9,196 bases of DNA from Firmicutes bacterium CAG:555 (GCA_000431075.1 HF986891.1:1-9196); one strand, 5' to 3'; positions 1 through 6,775 are shown, numbered from the stretch's first letter. Notes: generated by a model from the sequence alone, not told the origin. A program made the numbers and translations.

Positions 1-49
1 CCGAAAGGGCACACTGACAGACGATAGGGATTCGGCTCCCGCCAACTTC

Positions 50-391
50 TTACGAACTGAAATCCTCTAAAAGCATCAGCAGCTCGTTTTTATTTTCGGC
101 GGGAATGCCCTGCGCAAGCTTGCTGCGGTCAACCGTATTCAGTGTCTCGGTCTCGATATCCGTGACCTTGATGGGCGTTTTGGAGTCTGCGCCCTTAAAC
201 ACGGCGACATAGCCCGAGCAGTCACGAAGATAGAATTCTGCGTTTTTGTCCTCAACGGATGCGTTGCTCACGACTGCCGGCGGGGTGCTCGCCGCCTCGG
301 GTGCTGCGATCGATCTGACTGCACCGACCGTCATGACGACTGCGGTCACGCAAAGCCCCGCAAGCACGGCGATTCTTATTGTATTATTCAC
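50..391 (-). CDS. BofC C-terminal-domain-like secreted or membrane-anchored protein
   Basis: The protein has 113 residues. A hydrophobic segment at about residues 5-24 looks like a signal peptide or N-terminal anchor. It is followed by an Ala/Pro/Ser-rich linker (about 28-45) and a compact domain (about 51-113) beginning FYLRDCSGYVAVF and ending LLMLLEDFSS. The pattern of a YxxxxxGYVAVF strand, a central segment ending in a short GI turn, and a terminal LLxDF/LLEDF resembles the C-terminal domain of BofC, a forespore regulator of SpoIVB in Bacillus. Many clostridial proteins carry only this domain and have no assigned role. The start is GTG (389-391), with AAAGGAG at 402-408 about 10 nt upstream. 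The gene is divergent from the PBP gene. The hydrophobic leader and domain are visible in the sequence; the BofC resemblance is pattern recall and was not searched. A role in sporulation or envelope signalling is inference only. Confidence 0.72.
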   Translation of the reverse strand: MNNTIRIAVLAGLCVTAVVMTVGAVRSIAAPEAASTPPAVVSNASVEDKNAEFYLRDCSGYVAVFKGADSKTPIKVTDIETETLNTVDRSKLAQGIPAENKNELLMLLEDFSS

Positions 392-438
392 AGTTTATCA
401 GCTCCTTTGGGCATTATTATTCCCATGTACGCAAAAAT

Positions 439-466
439 TTAGTATGCCGCCGAAAAAAATTCACAA
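439..466 (-). promoter_or_regulatory. Weak candidate promoter for the BofC-like gene
   Basis: On the minus strand, TTGTGA (461-466) and TACTAA (439-444) are separated by 16 bp, about 50 bp upstream of the GTG start. Neither box is close to consensus. It is listed because the gene is divergent and needs its own promoter in this gap. Confidence 0.25.
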
Positions 467-481
467 AAAGTATACTCCGGC

Positions 482-509
482 TTGACATAATGTGTTATAC
501 TTATATACT
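482..509 (+). promoter_or_regulatory. Sigma-A-type promoter for the class A PBP gene
   Basis: A perfect -35 box TTGACA (482-487) is followed by a 16-bp spacer and a near-consensus -10 box TATACT (504-509). The predicted transcript starts near 516, giving a leader of about 70 nt that ends in the ribosome binding site AAGGAGGTG (566-574), 10 nt before the ATG. Confidence 0.72.
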
Positions 510-584
510 GATACTTTATCGTATTCTATGCTGTATTTTTTGATACATCACACACATCGCAATTCAAGGAGGTGTGGCCGCTAA

Positions 585-2696
585 ATGGAAAACGCAAAGC
601 CCCGCAAGCGCAGTAATGTGTGGCCTGTGATCGGAACTATACTGCTGATAGGTATTCTTACCGCTTTATTGTTCCTGTGCATTTTTGCATTCTACATTAA
701 GACCTGCATTATTCCTACGACGAAGCTTGACCTTAGCGATTACGCACTTAATCAGACGAGTACAATATATTATGAGGACTCGGAGGGAAACTGGAAAGAG
801 CTCACGACCCTGCACGGTCAGGAAAACCGCATTTGGGTCGATTACGACAAAATACCCCAGTACATGGAGAAGGCTCTGGTTTCCATCGAGGATAAGCGCT
901 TTTACCGCCACAAGGGCGTTGACTGGTACCGCACGGCCGGTGCGTTCGTCAATATGTTCGTCGGCATGAAGAATACCTTCGGCGGCTCGACGATAACCCA
1001 GCAGCTTATCAAAAACCTCACCCAGCAGGACGATATCACCGTGCAGCGCAAGCTGCTCGAGATATTCCAGGCCATCGAGTTTGAGAAGGATCACGACAAA
1101 AAAGAGATCATCGAGTGGTACTTAAACACCGTTTACTTCGGTGAAGGCTGCTACGGTGTTCAGACCGCCGCTCAGACCTACTTCGGCAAGGATGTCTCCA
1201 AGCTTTCGCTTGCCGAGTGCGCCGCCATCGTCGGCATAACCAATCTGCCGACCTACTACGACCCGTTCTACAGCGTTGAGAACAACAAGGCCCGTCAGGA
1301 GGATGTTCTGGCGTGTATGTACGATCAGGGCTATATCTCAAAAAAGGATTATGAGGAAGCCGTCGCCGAGGAGCTCGACTTTGTCCGCGGCGAAAACAGC
1401 CCCTCTGCCTCATCGGTGCGCAGCTACTACACCGAGACCGTTATCTCCGATGTAATCAAGGACCTTGCCGCCGAAAAGGGCATCTCCGAGCTTGCGGCAC
1501 AGACGCTTGTATACAACGCAGGCTACGAGATCTACTGCTGCCTTGACAAGAACATTCAGGCCAAGGTCGACAAGATCTATGAGGATCTTGACGCACTGCC
1601 CAAGGCAACGAACGGCACCTCGTCGCAGCTTCAAAGCGGCATCGTCATAATGGATCAGTACACCGGCAAGATAGTCGCTCTGTCCGGCGGCACCGGCAAA
1701 AAGACCATCAACTTCGGTCTTAACCGTGCAATCAAAACAACGAGACCGCCCGGATCTTCCATTAAGCCCATTGCGGTCTACGGTCCCGCCGTGGAATACG
1801 GGCTCATCTCCCCTTCGACCCTCGTTCTCGACGCCGACGGCTCGCACATTAAGCTCCAGGGCGTCAAGACCGACTGGTTCCCGAAGAACTCGCCCAACCA
1901 GTATGACGGCATCATGACCATCAAGGCAGCACTGCGTGACTCGAAAAACACCGTTTCCGTTCAGATAATGGATAAGCTCACCCCGGCGGCATCGCTTGAT
2001 TTCCTCAGAAACCGCCTCGGTGTCACAAGTCTCATTGACAGCGACGCTGACTACGCCGCTCTTGCCCTCGGTCAGCCGCACTACGGCATAACCGTGAGGG
2101 AGATGGCACAGGCATACTGCGCTCTCTCAAACGACGGTACATTTACAAAGGCTCGAACATATACCATGGTCAAAGACCGCTCGGGCAACATCGTTTTGGA
2201 TAACCAGCCGCAGACGCAGCAGGCTTTCTCCGCCGAGACCGCCCGCACCATGACCTACATGCTCAACTACGCCGCTACCTACGGCACCGGTCACGAGTCG
2301 AGGCTGAGCAACATGCCCGTTGCCGGTAAGACCGGTACGACCTCCGATAACAAGGACCGCTGGTTCTGCGGCTACACGCCGTACTACACCTGCGCAGTCT
2401 GGACGGGTTACGACACGCCCGAGAAGATGCGCTTCAGCGGCAACCCCGCAGCGCAGATCTGGCAAAAGATCATGGAGGATATCCACAAGGATCTCAAGTA
2501 CAAGGAGTTCAAGATGTCAACAGGCGGCGCTGCTACCGGCATCTTCGGCAGCCGTTCCGAGCTTGAGGAGCAGAAGCTGACAGAGGAAGAGCGTCAGAAG
2601 AAGGCCGAGGAAGAGGCAAAGAAAAAGGCCGAAGAGGAAGCGAAGAAAAATCAGGACACGGAAGCTCCCACCTTCACCGCCGCACCCGCAGCATAA
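585..2696 (+). CDS. Class A penicillin-binding protein (bifunctional transglycosylase/transpeptidase), PBP1A family
   Basis: This protein polymerises lipid II into glycan strands and cross-links the stem peptides on the outer face of the membrane. It has 703 residues, a usual length for the family. A short basic cytoplasmic N-terminus (1-12) precedes one TM anchor (about 14-38). The GT51 domain (about 70-245) has its catalytic motif EDKRFYRHKG with Glu102, GGSTITQQ at 133-140, and the EIIEWYLN motif with Glu177. The transpeptidase domain (about 350-620) has the nucleophile motif SSIK (Ser391, Lys394), SKN at 453-455 and KTGTT at 582-586, so both active sites look intact. The C-terminus (about 657-690) is a Lys/Glu-rich helix ending in an Ala/Pro/Thr tail. 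ATG 585 has AAGGAGGTG 10 nt upstream and its own promoter at 482-509. I call the family with high confidence. A ponA or pbp1A-type symbol is plausible, but I cannot choose among paralogues. Confidence 0.96.
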   Translation: MENAKPRKRSNVWPVIGTILLIGILTALLFLCIFAFYIKTCIIPTTKLDLSDYALNQTSTIYYEDSEGNWKELTTLHGQENRIWVDYDKIPQYMEKALVSIEDKRFYRHKGVDWYRTAGAFVNMFVGMKNTFGGSTITQQLIKNLTQQDDITVQRKLLEIFQAIEFEKDHDKKEIIEWYLNTVYFGEGCYGVQTAAQTYFGKDVSKLSLAECAAIVGITNLPTYYDPFYSVENNKARQEDVLACMYDQGYISKKDYEEAVAEELDFVRGENSPSASSVRSYYTETVISDVIKDLAAEKGISELAAQTLVYNAGYEIYCCLDKNIQAKVDKIYEDLDALPKATNGTSSQLQSGIVIMDQYTGKIVALSGGTGKKTINFGLNRAIKTTRPPGSSIKPIAVYGPAVEYGLISPSTLVLDADGSHIKLQGVKTDWFPKNSPNQYDGIMTIKAALRDSKNTVSVQIMDKLTPAASLDFLRNRLGVTSLIDSDADYAALALGQPHYGITVREMAQAYCALSNDGTFTKARTYTMVKDRSGNIVLDNQPQTQQAFSAETARTMTYMLNYAATYGTGHESRLSNMPVAGKTGTTSDNKDRWFCGYTPYYTCAVWTGYDTPEKMRFSGNPAAQIWQKIMEDIHKDLKYKEFKMSTGGAATGIFGSRSELEEQKLTEEERQKKAEEEAKKKAEEEAKKNQDTEAPTFTAAPAA

Positions 2697-2698
2697 TT

Positions 2699-2717
2699 AA
2701 GCATAAGGGGAGCGTCC
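2699..2717 (+). repeat. Left terminal inverted repeat of the MITE-like element
   Basis: This 19-bp copy begins 2 bp after the PBP stop codon. Within it and just beyond, GGGG (2707-2710) could pair with CCCC (2721-2724) before ATTTTT (2725-2730), so the element end may also give weak transcription termination behind the PBP gene. Confidence 0.8.
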
Positions 2718-2952
2718 GAACCCCATTTTTAAGCGGATTTGAGCGCCGCAAGCTTCGTTTTGCTCAATCACAAGGCAACGGCCTTCCTCATTCCCAAAGC
2801 CTTGCCTGCGACACTCCTATCTTGCTTAAAAATCGAAGACCTCTGCCATTGGATTTTTGCTCTTTGTCAAGGCAGAGGAGGCAGGAATACACAAGTATTT
2901 CAAGGACGATAACGCAGAGAAAGAGTAAAAAGACATGGCAGAGGCGGAGTTT

Positions 2953-2971
2953 GGACGCTCCCCTTATGCTT
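2953..2971 (-). repeat. Right terminal inverted repeat of the MITE-like element
   Basis: This is the exact reverse complement of 2699-2717. It stops 4 bp before the AGGAGG ribosome binding site of the 93-residue gene. The small gene therefore keeps its own translation signal, but its transcription start must lie inside or upstream of the element. Confidence 0.8.
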
Positions 2972-2988
2972 TTTCAGGAGGAACAATT

Positions 2989-3270
2989 ATGGCAAACAAA
3001 CCATTGGAATATAAGGGTCATCCCCTTCAGCGTGCCGGAAACATCGTGTATTACGGCAGCATGAGCGACAAATATATAATCATGCTTCAGATAATGGAGA
3101 CCAAGAAGGTCAAGGATCTTGATGTGGCGACCAAGGTGTCGCTCCAGCTCCAGCTTACAGACCCCTCCATCAAGTCGAGAGACCGTGTCGTCAAGAAAAG
3201 CGAAAAGGACGGCTTTTGGGCGGCAATGGATGTTGCAAGCGTGTGGCTTGAAAGAGCTCTTAACTCATAA
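2989..3270 (+). CDS. Conserved-looking small cytosolic protein of unknown function (93 aa)
   Basis: The protein has 93 residues, no signal peptide and no membrane segment. It is mixed alpha/beta in pattern: a basic start (MANKPLEYKGHPLQR), a hydrophobic strand-like stretch (GNIVYYGSMSDKYIIMLQI, about 18-36), a charged middle with alternating hydrophobics (VSLQLQLTDPS, about 50-60), a basic segment (RDRVVKK), and a C-terminal amphipathic helix (WAAMDVASVWLERAL). I recall similar short hypothetical proteins in clostridial genomes but cannot name a domain. ATG 2989 is chosen over an in-frame ATG at 2935 because AGGAGG (2976-2981) sits 7 nt before it and the 2935 start lies inside the MITE-like element. 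Codon use matches neighbouring genes. A strong terminator follows directly, so this gene ends a transcript. The function is unknown. Confidence 0.85.
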   Translation: MANKPLEYKGHPLQRAGNIVYYGSMSDKYIIMLQIMETKKVKDLDVATKVSLQLQLTDPSIKSRDRVVKKSEKDGFWAAMDVASVWLERALNS

Positions 3271-3277
3271 GTGACTT

Positions 3278-3308
3278 AAAGGAGAAGGTGCTGCCTTCTC
3301 CTTTTTTT
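3278..3308 (+). terminator. Rho-independent terminator after the 93-aa gene
   Basis: An 11-bp perfect stem, AAAGGAGAAGG (3278-3288) with CCTTCTCCTTT (3294-3304), encloses a 5-nt loop and runs into a T tract to 3308. It lies 7 bp after the stop codon and separates this gene from the decarboxylase operon. Confidence 0.92.
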
Positions 3309-3356
3309 AATAATTTCCGCACTGTTGCGTAATGCTATACAAATAGTATTGCTTTA

Positions 3357-3365
3357 TGGTATAAT
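3357..3365 (+). promoter_or_regulatory. Extended -10 promoter of the decarboxylase operon
   Basis: TGGTATAAT (3357-3365) is a perfect extended -10 element (TGn plus TATAAT). The -35 region is poor: TATACA at 3336-3341 with an 18-bp spacer is the best match, as expected for extended -10 promoters. The start site would be near 3372, giving a leader of about 25 nt before ATG 3397. A second TATAAT at 3378-3383 is too close to the ribosome binding site to be likely. Confidence 0.65.
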
Positions 3366-3396
3366 AACGGCAAATAATATAATTAGGGAGGAAAAT

Positions 3397-4779
3397 ATGA
3401 AGAAAGTCCAATTCACCGAAACCGTACTGCGTGACGCAAATCAGTCGCTCATCGCCACGAGACTTCCCTATGACAAATTTGAGCCCATCCTTGAGAGGAT
3501 AGACAAGGCGGGGTTTTATTCCGTGGAGTGCTGGGGCGGTGCGACATTCGATGTCTGCCTGCGGTATCTGAACGAGGATCCGTGGGAGCGTCTGCGCAAA
3601 ATGCGTGCAAAAATGCCGAACACAAAGCTGCAGATGCTGCTGCGTGGGCAGAATATTCTCGGCTACAAGCATTATCCGGACGATATCGTGCGCCGCTTTG
3701 TCCGTTGCTCAGTCAAAAACGGCATTGATATCATCCGCACCTTTGACGCACTGAATGACCCCACGAACCTCAAGGTCGCCATTGAGGAGACCGTCAAGCA
3801 GGGTGCGGAGGCTTCCGGTGCTATCTCCTACACCACGAGTCCCGTGCACACCATCGGTAAATATGTCCAGCTCGTGCGTGAGCTAAAGGAAATGGGCGTA
3901 AGCTCGATTTGCATCAAAGACATGGCGGGCATCATGAGCCCCAAAAGCGCATATGACCTCGTTTCCGGCATAAAGGACGCTGTCGACCTGCCGGTCGTCG
4001 TCCACACGCACTCGACAACAGGTCTTGCGTTCATGACCTATCTCAAGGCCGTTGAGGCCGGTGCGGATGTCATCGACACTGCCATATCGCCGTTTTCCGG
4101 CGGCACCTCACAGCCTGCGACCGAGACGCTCAATTATACGCTCAAGGAGCTCGGCTACGAGACGGGACTTGACGAGAAAATTCTCATCGAAATGGCGGAT
4201 TTCTTCAAGCCGATACGCAACGAATATCTCGCCGACGGCACACTGAACCCCATTTCCATGTCCACCGACACGCAGTGCCTTAACTATCAGATACCCGGCG
4301 GCATGCTGTCGAACCTCTTGAGCCAGCTCAAGATGATGAACGCCCTCGACCGCTTTGACGAAGCGCTCGCCGAAACGCCCCGTGTGCGCAAGGACATGGG
4401 CTATCCCCCGCTCGTGACGCCCACAAGCCAGATAATCGGCTCGCAGGCTGTGCAGAATGTGCTTGCCGGTGAGCGGTACAAGAATGTCGGCGCCGAGCTC
4501 AAGGCATACTGCCGTGGTGAATACGGCAAGACCCCCGCACCCATCGACGAGGCCGTCCGTGCCAGGATCCTGAACGGCGAAAAGCCCATCGAGGGGCGCT
4601 ACGCCGACTCACTGCCGACCGATGTTTACGAAAAGGCAGTCGAGCACTTGGGCGATAACGCCCGCTGTGAGGAGGATGTCCTCAGCTACATTGCCTTCCC
4701 GCAGGTCGCAGAAAAGTTCTTCGACGAGCGCCGTGAGCGTGAAGAAAAGACCGTGCGCTACACCATCACCGAGGCGTAA
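3397..4779 (+). CDS. oadA: Oxaloacetate decarboxylase carboxyltransferase (alpha) subunit, lacking a fused biotin domain
   Basis: The protein has 460 residues. The N-terminal TIM-barrel carboxyltransferase domain (about 4-270) matches the HMGL-like/pyruvate carboxylase 5S/OadA family. Asp13 in LRDANQS and the His203/His205 pair in VVHTHSTTG are the metal ligands; Lys174 in CIKDMAG is the conserved catalytic, carbamylated lysine; the GGTSQPATE segment lies at 235-243. The conserved C-terminal PYC/OADA domain follows (about 290-450) and the protein then stops. Klebsiella-type OadA carries a biotinyl domain at its end; here that domain is a separate protein two genes downstream. The subunit moves the carboxyl group of oxaloacetate onto biotin and releases pyruvate. 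ATG 3397 is preferred to an upstream in-frame ATG (3325) because GGGAGG (3386-3391) lies just before it and the upstream codons span the promoter. No biotin carboxylase gene is present nearby, and an OadB-type pump follows, which favours Na+-pumping decarboxylation over pyruvate carboxylase. Confidence 0.93.
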   Translation: MKKVQFTETVLRDANQSLIATRLPYDKFEPILERIDKAGFYSVECWGGATFDVCLRYLNEDPWERLRKMRAKMPNTKLQMLLRGQNILGYKHYPDDIVRRFVRCSVKNGIDIIRTFDALNDPTNLKVAIEETVKQGAEASGAISYTTSPVHTIGKYVQLVRELKEMGVSSICIKDMAGIMSPKSAYDLVSGIKDAVDLPVVVHTHSTTGLAFMTYLKAVEAGADVIDTAISPFSGGTSQPATETLNYTLKELGYETGLDEKILIEMADFFKPIRNEYLADGTLNPISMSTDTQCLNYQIPGGMLSNLLSQLKMMNALDRFDEALAETPRVRKDMGYPPLVTPTSQIIGSQAVQNVLAGERYKNVGAELKAYCRGEYGKTPAPIDEAVRARILNGEKPIEGRYADSLPTDVYEKAVEHLGDNARCEEDVLSYIAFPQVAEKFFDERREREEKTVRYTITEA

Positions 4780-4791
4780 GGAGGCAGCAAT

Positions 4792-5124
4792 ATGAACGAT
4801 TTGATCAACATGTCGCTCGGCGATGCCGGTCTGACGGCCGTTTTGGGCTATTTTGTCGTGTTCGTCGGTCTTGCACTTTTGATGTGCGTTGTGATGCTCG
4901 CCGGCAAGGTCATGAAGAAAGAGACCAAGCCCTCACCTTCCCCTGCGTCCACGCCCGAGAAGGCCCCCGAACCCGCACCGGGATCGGCAGGCGAACTCAA
5001 GCTATACGACACAGATCCAAGGGATGCGGCGATGATAATGGCCATCGTTGCCGACAGCTTGGGCAAACCCCTGAACGAACTCCGCTTTATTTCCATTAAG
5101 GAGGTCAAGGACGATGAAGTATAA
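4792..5124 (+). CDS. OadG/MmdD-type small membrane subunit of the Na+-pumping decarboxylase
   Basis: The protein has 110 residues. One TM helix (about 13-38) is followed by a Lys/Pro/Ser/Ala-rich linker (about 42-68) and a C-terminal segment (about 70-105) with DPRDAAMIMAIVADSLG and LNELRFISIKEV. That segment is characteristic of OadG gamma subunits and the MmdD delta subunit of methylmalonyl-CoA decarboxylase. In characterised enzymes this subunit holds the carboxyltransferase to the membrane pump. It starts 12 nt after the oadA stop codon, with AAGGAGG overlapping that stop. Its last 11 bases overlap the biotin carrier gene, so translation of the two is probably coupled. The gamma/delta family is clear; the naming of such short subunits varies. 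Confidence 0.87.
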   Translation: MNDLINMSLGDAGLTAVLGYFVVFVGLALLMCVVMLAGKVMKKETKPSPSPASTPEKAPEPAPGSAGELKLYDTDPRDAAMIMAIVADSLGKPLNELRFISIKEVKDDEV

Positions 5125-5500
5125 GGTCACTTTGAATAACAGGACATATGAGGTCGAGGTTGAAGCCGGACAGGCCATGCTCGTCGATGAGTACGAGGCC
5201 TACGCCCCTGCACCCGCCGCAGCCCCTGCACCCGTTGCCGCAGCTCCGGCTGCCGCATCGGTCTCAGCAGCCCCCGCACTTGCCGCAGGTGAAGTCGTCA
5301 AAAGTCCCATGCCCGGCAACATTTTGAAAATAAATGTCACCGTTGGGCAAAAGGTCAACGAGGGCGAAACTCTGCTCGTTCTGGAGGCCATGAAGATGGA
5401 AAACGAGATCGCCGCACCCAAGGCCGGCACGGTTGCGCAGATAATCGTATCCAAAGGTGCGGTCGTTGAGACCGGCGCACCGCTCGTTGTGATCTCATAA
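5114..5500 (+). CDS. Biotin carboxyl carrier protein of the decarboxylase (biotin/lipoyl attachment domain)
   Basis: The protein has 128 residues. A short N-terminal beta segment (MKYKVTLNNRTYEVEVE) resembles the pre-linker region of MmdC/GcdC-type carriers. It is followed by a very Ala/Pro-rich flexible linker (about 31-59) and a biotinyl domain (about 60-128). The biotinylation motif EAMKMEN places the modified lysine at residue 94, and VKSPMPGNI is the typical domain start. The carrier shuttles the carboxyl group between the cytosolic carboxyltransferase and the membrane pump. Its ATG lies inside the end of the upstream gene, with AAGGAGG (5098-5104) 9 nt before it. The next gene begins 12 nt after its stop codon. 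The free-standing form explains why OadA here lacks a biotin domain. Confidence 0.95.
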   Translation: MKYKVTLNNRTYEVEVEAGQAMLVDEYEAYAPAPAAAPAPVAAAPAAASVSAAPALAAGEVVKSPMPGNILKINVTVGQKVNEGETLLVLEAMKMENEIAAPKAGTVAQIIVSKGAVVETGAPLVVIS

Positions 5501-5512
5501 AGGAGGCTGCGG

Positions 5513-6764
5513 ATGAACATTTTCGATTCGCTGCAAAAGCTTGCGCTTGAGTCGGGCTTTGCTTCCTTCTTCACGACTGACGGTGGCTGGAAAAATCTCG
5601 TCATGATACTCATCGCCTTTGTGCTGCTGTACCTTGGTATCGTGAAAAAATACGAGCCGCTTCTGCTGTGCGGCATCGCCTTCGGCTGCCTTTTGTCGAA
5701 CCTCAGCTACTTTGTCGGGCAGGGTGAAAACGCCCTTTACCATCCCGAGCTGTGGGCGCAGTTCATTGACGAAACAAGCCCATATTATCACAGCTACGGC
5801 CACATAATGAGTAATGCCGGGCTCCTTGACTTTTTCTATATCGGCGTTAAGGCCGGTATCTACCCCTCGCTTATATTCCTCGGTGTCGGTGCGATGACAG
5901 ACTTCGGTCCGCTGCTGGCTAATCCCAAGAGTCTGCTTTTGGGCGCAGCGGCGCAGCTGGGCGTGTTTTTGGCGTTCTTCCTTGCCGTGTGCATCGGCTT
6001 TTCCGGCCCCGAGGCCGCCTCTATCGGCATCATCGGCGGCGCCGACGGCCCGACGGCGATATTCACCGCCACACGCCTTGCCCCGCAGCTGTTAGGCCCC
6101 ATCGCAATTGCGGCGTATTCATACATGGCGCTCATCCCGATGATACAGCCGCCGCTCATGAAGCTTCTGACGACCGAGCAGATGCGTAAGGTCAAGATGG
6201 AGCAGACCCGTGAGGTCTCGAAGAAGGAGAAGATCATCTTCCCCATCGTCGTTGCGACCTTCGTCATCCTGCTTCTGCCCTCGACCGCACCGCTCATCGG
6301 CTGTCTCATGCTCGGCAACCTCTTCCGTGAGTGCGGCGTGACCGACAGGCTTTCGGACACTGCGCAGAACGCACTCATGAACATTGTGACCATTTTCCTT
6401 GCCACCTCCGTGGGCGCAACGATGGTCGCACAGAATTTCCTTGACTGGAGCACACTGAAAATTATTGCACTCGGCCTTGTGTCGTTTATGATATCCACGG
6501 CCGGCGGACTTCTCGGCGGCAGGGTCATGTACCGCCTCTCCGGCGGCAAGATAAATCCTCTCATCGGCTCGGCAGGCGTTTCCGCCGTCCCGATGGCTGC
6601 CCGTGTCTCGCAGGATGTTGCACGCAAGAGCAACAAGAATAACTACCTGCTCATGCACGCAATGGGTCCGAATGTTGCAGGCGTTATCGGCTCCGCCGAG
6701 TGTTGCAGGCGTTATCGGCTCGGCAATAGCCGCCGGCTTCCTGCTCTCGGTCTTCGGAGGCTGA
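5513..6764 (+). CDS. oadB: Oxaloacetate decarboxylase beta subunit (Na+-translocating membrane pump), frameshifted near the C-terminus
   Basis: This is the polytopic subunit that decarboxylates carboxybiotin and exports Na+. Many hydrophobic segments are visible from about residue 28 onward. The conserved IGIIGGADGPTAIFTATRLAP region has Asp178, the residue matching the essential Asp of family pumps, and the late region RKSNKNNYLLMHAMGPNVAGVIGSA is also conserved. From residue 396 the frame changes because 28 bp are tandemly duplicated (6668-6695 and 6696-6723). Removing one copy restores a family-like end (GVIGSAIAAGFLLSVFGG) with TGA at 6762-6764 and a 407-residue protein. As written, the frame misses that TGA and runs on through the antisense of the RNase Y gene to 8026, which would give a spurious 837-residue chimera. 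AAAGGAGG (5499-5506) precedes ATG 5513. The protein is either truly damaged in its last TM segment or intact and misassembled. Confidence 0.9.
6668..6723 (+). repeat. 28-bp imperfect tandem duplication within oadB
   Basis: Units 6668-6695 and 6696-6723 agree at 26 of 28 positions, differing at the 5th (A versus G) and 27th (C versus G) bases. They share an exact 21-mer (6673-6693 and 6701-6721). Since 28 is not a multiple of 3, the duplication shifts the reading frame by +1. Confidence 0.93.
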
Positions 6765-6775
6765 TAACAAATCAA

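Larger units (their letters stand above)
2699..2971. mobile_element. MITE-like non-coding element with 19-bp terminal inverted repeats
   Basis: The 19-mer AAGCATAAGGGGAGCGTCC at 2699-2717 recurs as its exact reverse complement at 2953-2971. Similarity continues inward for 7 more bases with 2 mismatches. The element is about 273 bp, contains no transposase, and fills almost the whole gap between the PBP stop codon (2694-2696) and the ribosome binding site of the next gene (2976-2981). A second, internal inverted repeat pairs CCTCTGCCAT (2840-2849) with ATGGCAGAGG (2935-2944). I see no clear target-site duplication, so the exact ends are uncertain. Length, terminal repeats, lack of coding capacity and intergenic position all fit a miniature inverted-repeat transposable element mobilised in trans. 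The alternative is a native structured intergenic RNA. Multicopy status cannot be judged from one window. A short open stretch at 2830-2925 reads like a protein C-terminus. Confidence 0.65.

Noticed and set aside
20..48. tRNA-like TTCGGC loop with a GGGA/TCCC stem near the left edge
   Set aside because: The distance to GCCA is too short for an acceptor stem and no D-arm or anticodon arm is visible. Positions 1-49 otherwise show nothing I can support.
246..485. Plus-strand 79-codon frame over the BofC-like gene
   Set aside because: It is antisense to a gene with a signal peptide and ribosome binding site, and it runs into the PBP promoter region.
1410..2081. Minus-strand 223-codon open frame inside the PBP gene
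   Set aside because: It lies opposite the intact transpeptidase domain, has no ribosome binding site that I can see, and its composition is the mirror of the PBP codons.
2707..2730. GGGG/CCCC stem plus ATTTTT as a PBP terminator
   Set aside because: A 4-bp stem with a 10-nt loop is too weak to call, and the first arm belongs to the terminal inverted repeat.
2935..2988. N-terminal extension of the 93-aa protein from ATG 2935
   Set aside because: The extra 18 codons are the right end of the MITE-like element plus the AGGAGG ribosome binding site of the real start.
2822..3064. Plus-strand 80-codon frame spanning the element end and the 93-aa gene start
   Set aside because: It has no ribosome binding site, an implausible composition, and overlaps the better-supported 93-aa gene.
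5860..6775. Two overlapping minus-strand frames opposite oadB
   Set aside because: They are shadows of a gene with clear family motifs on the plus strand.
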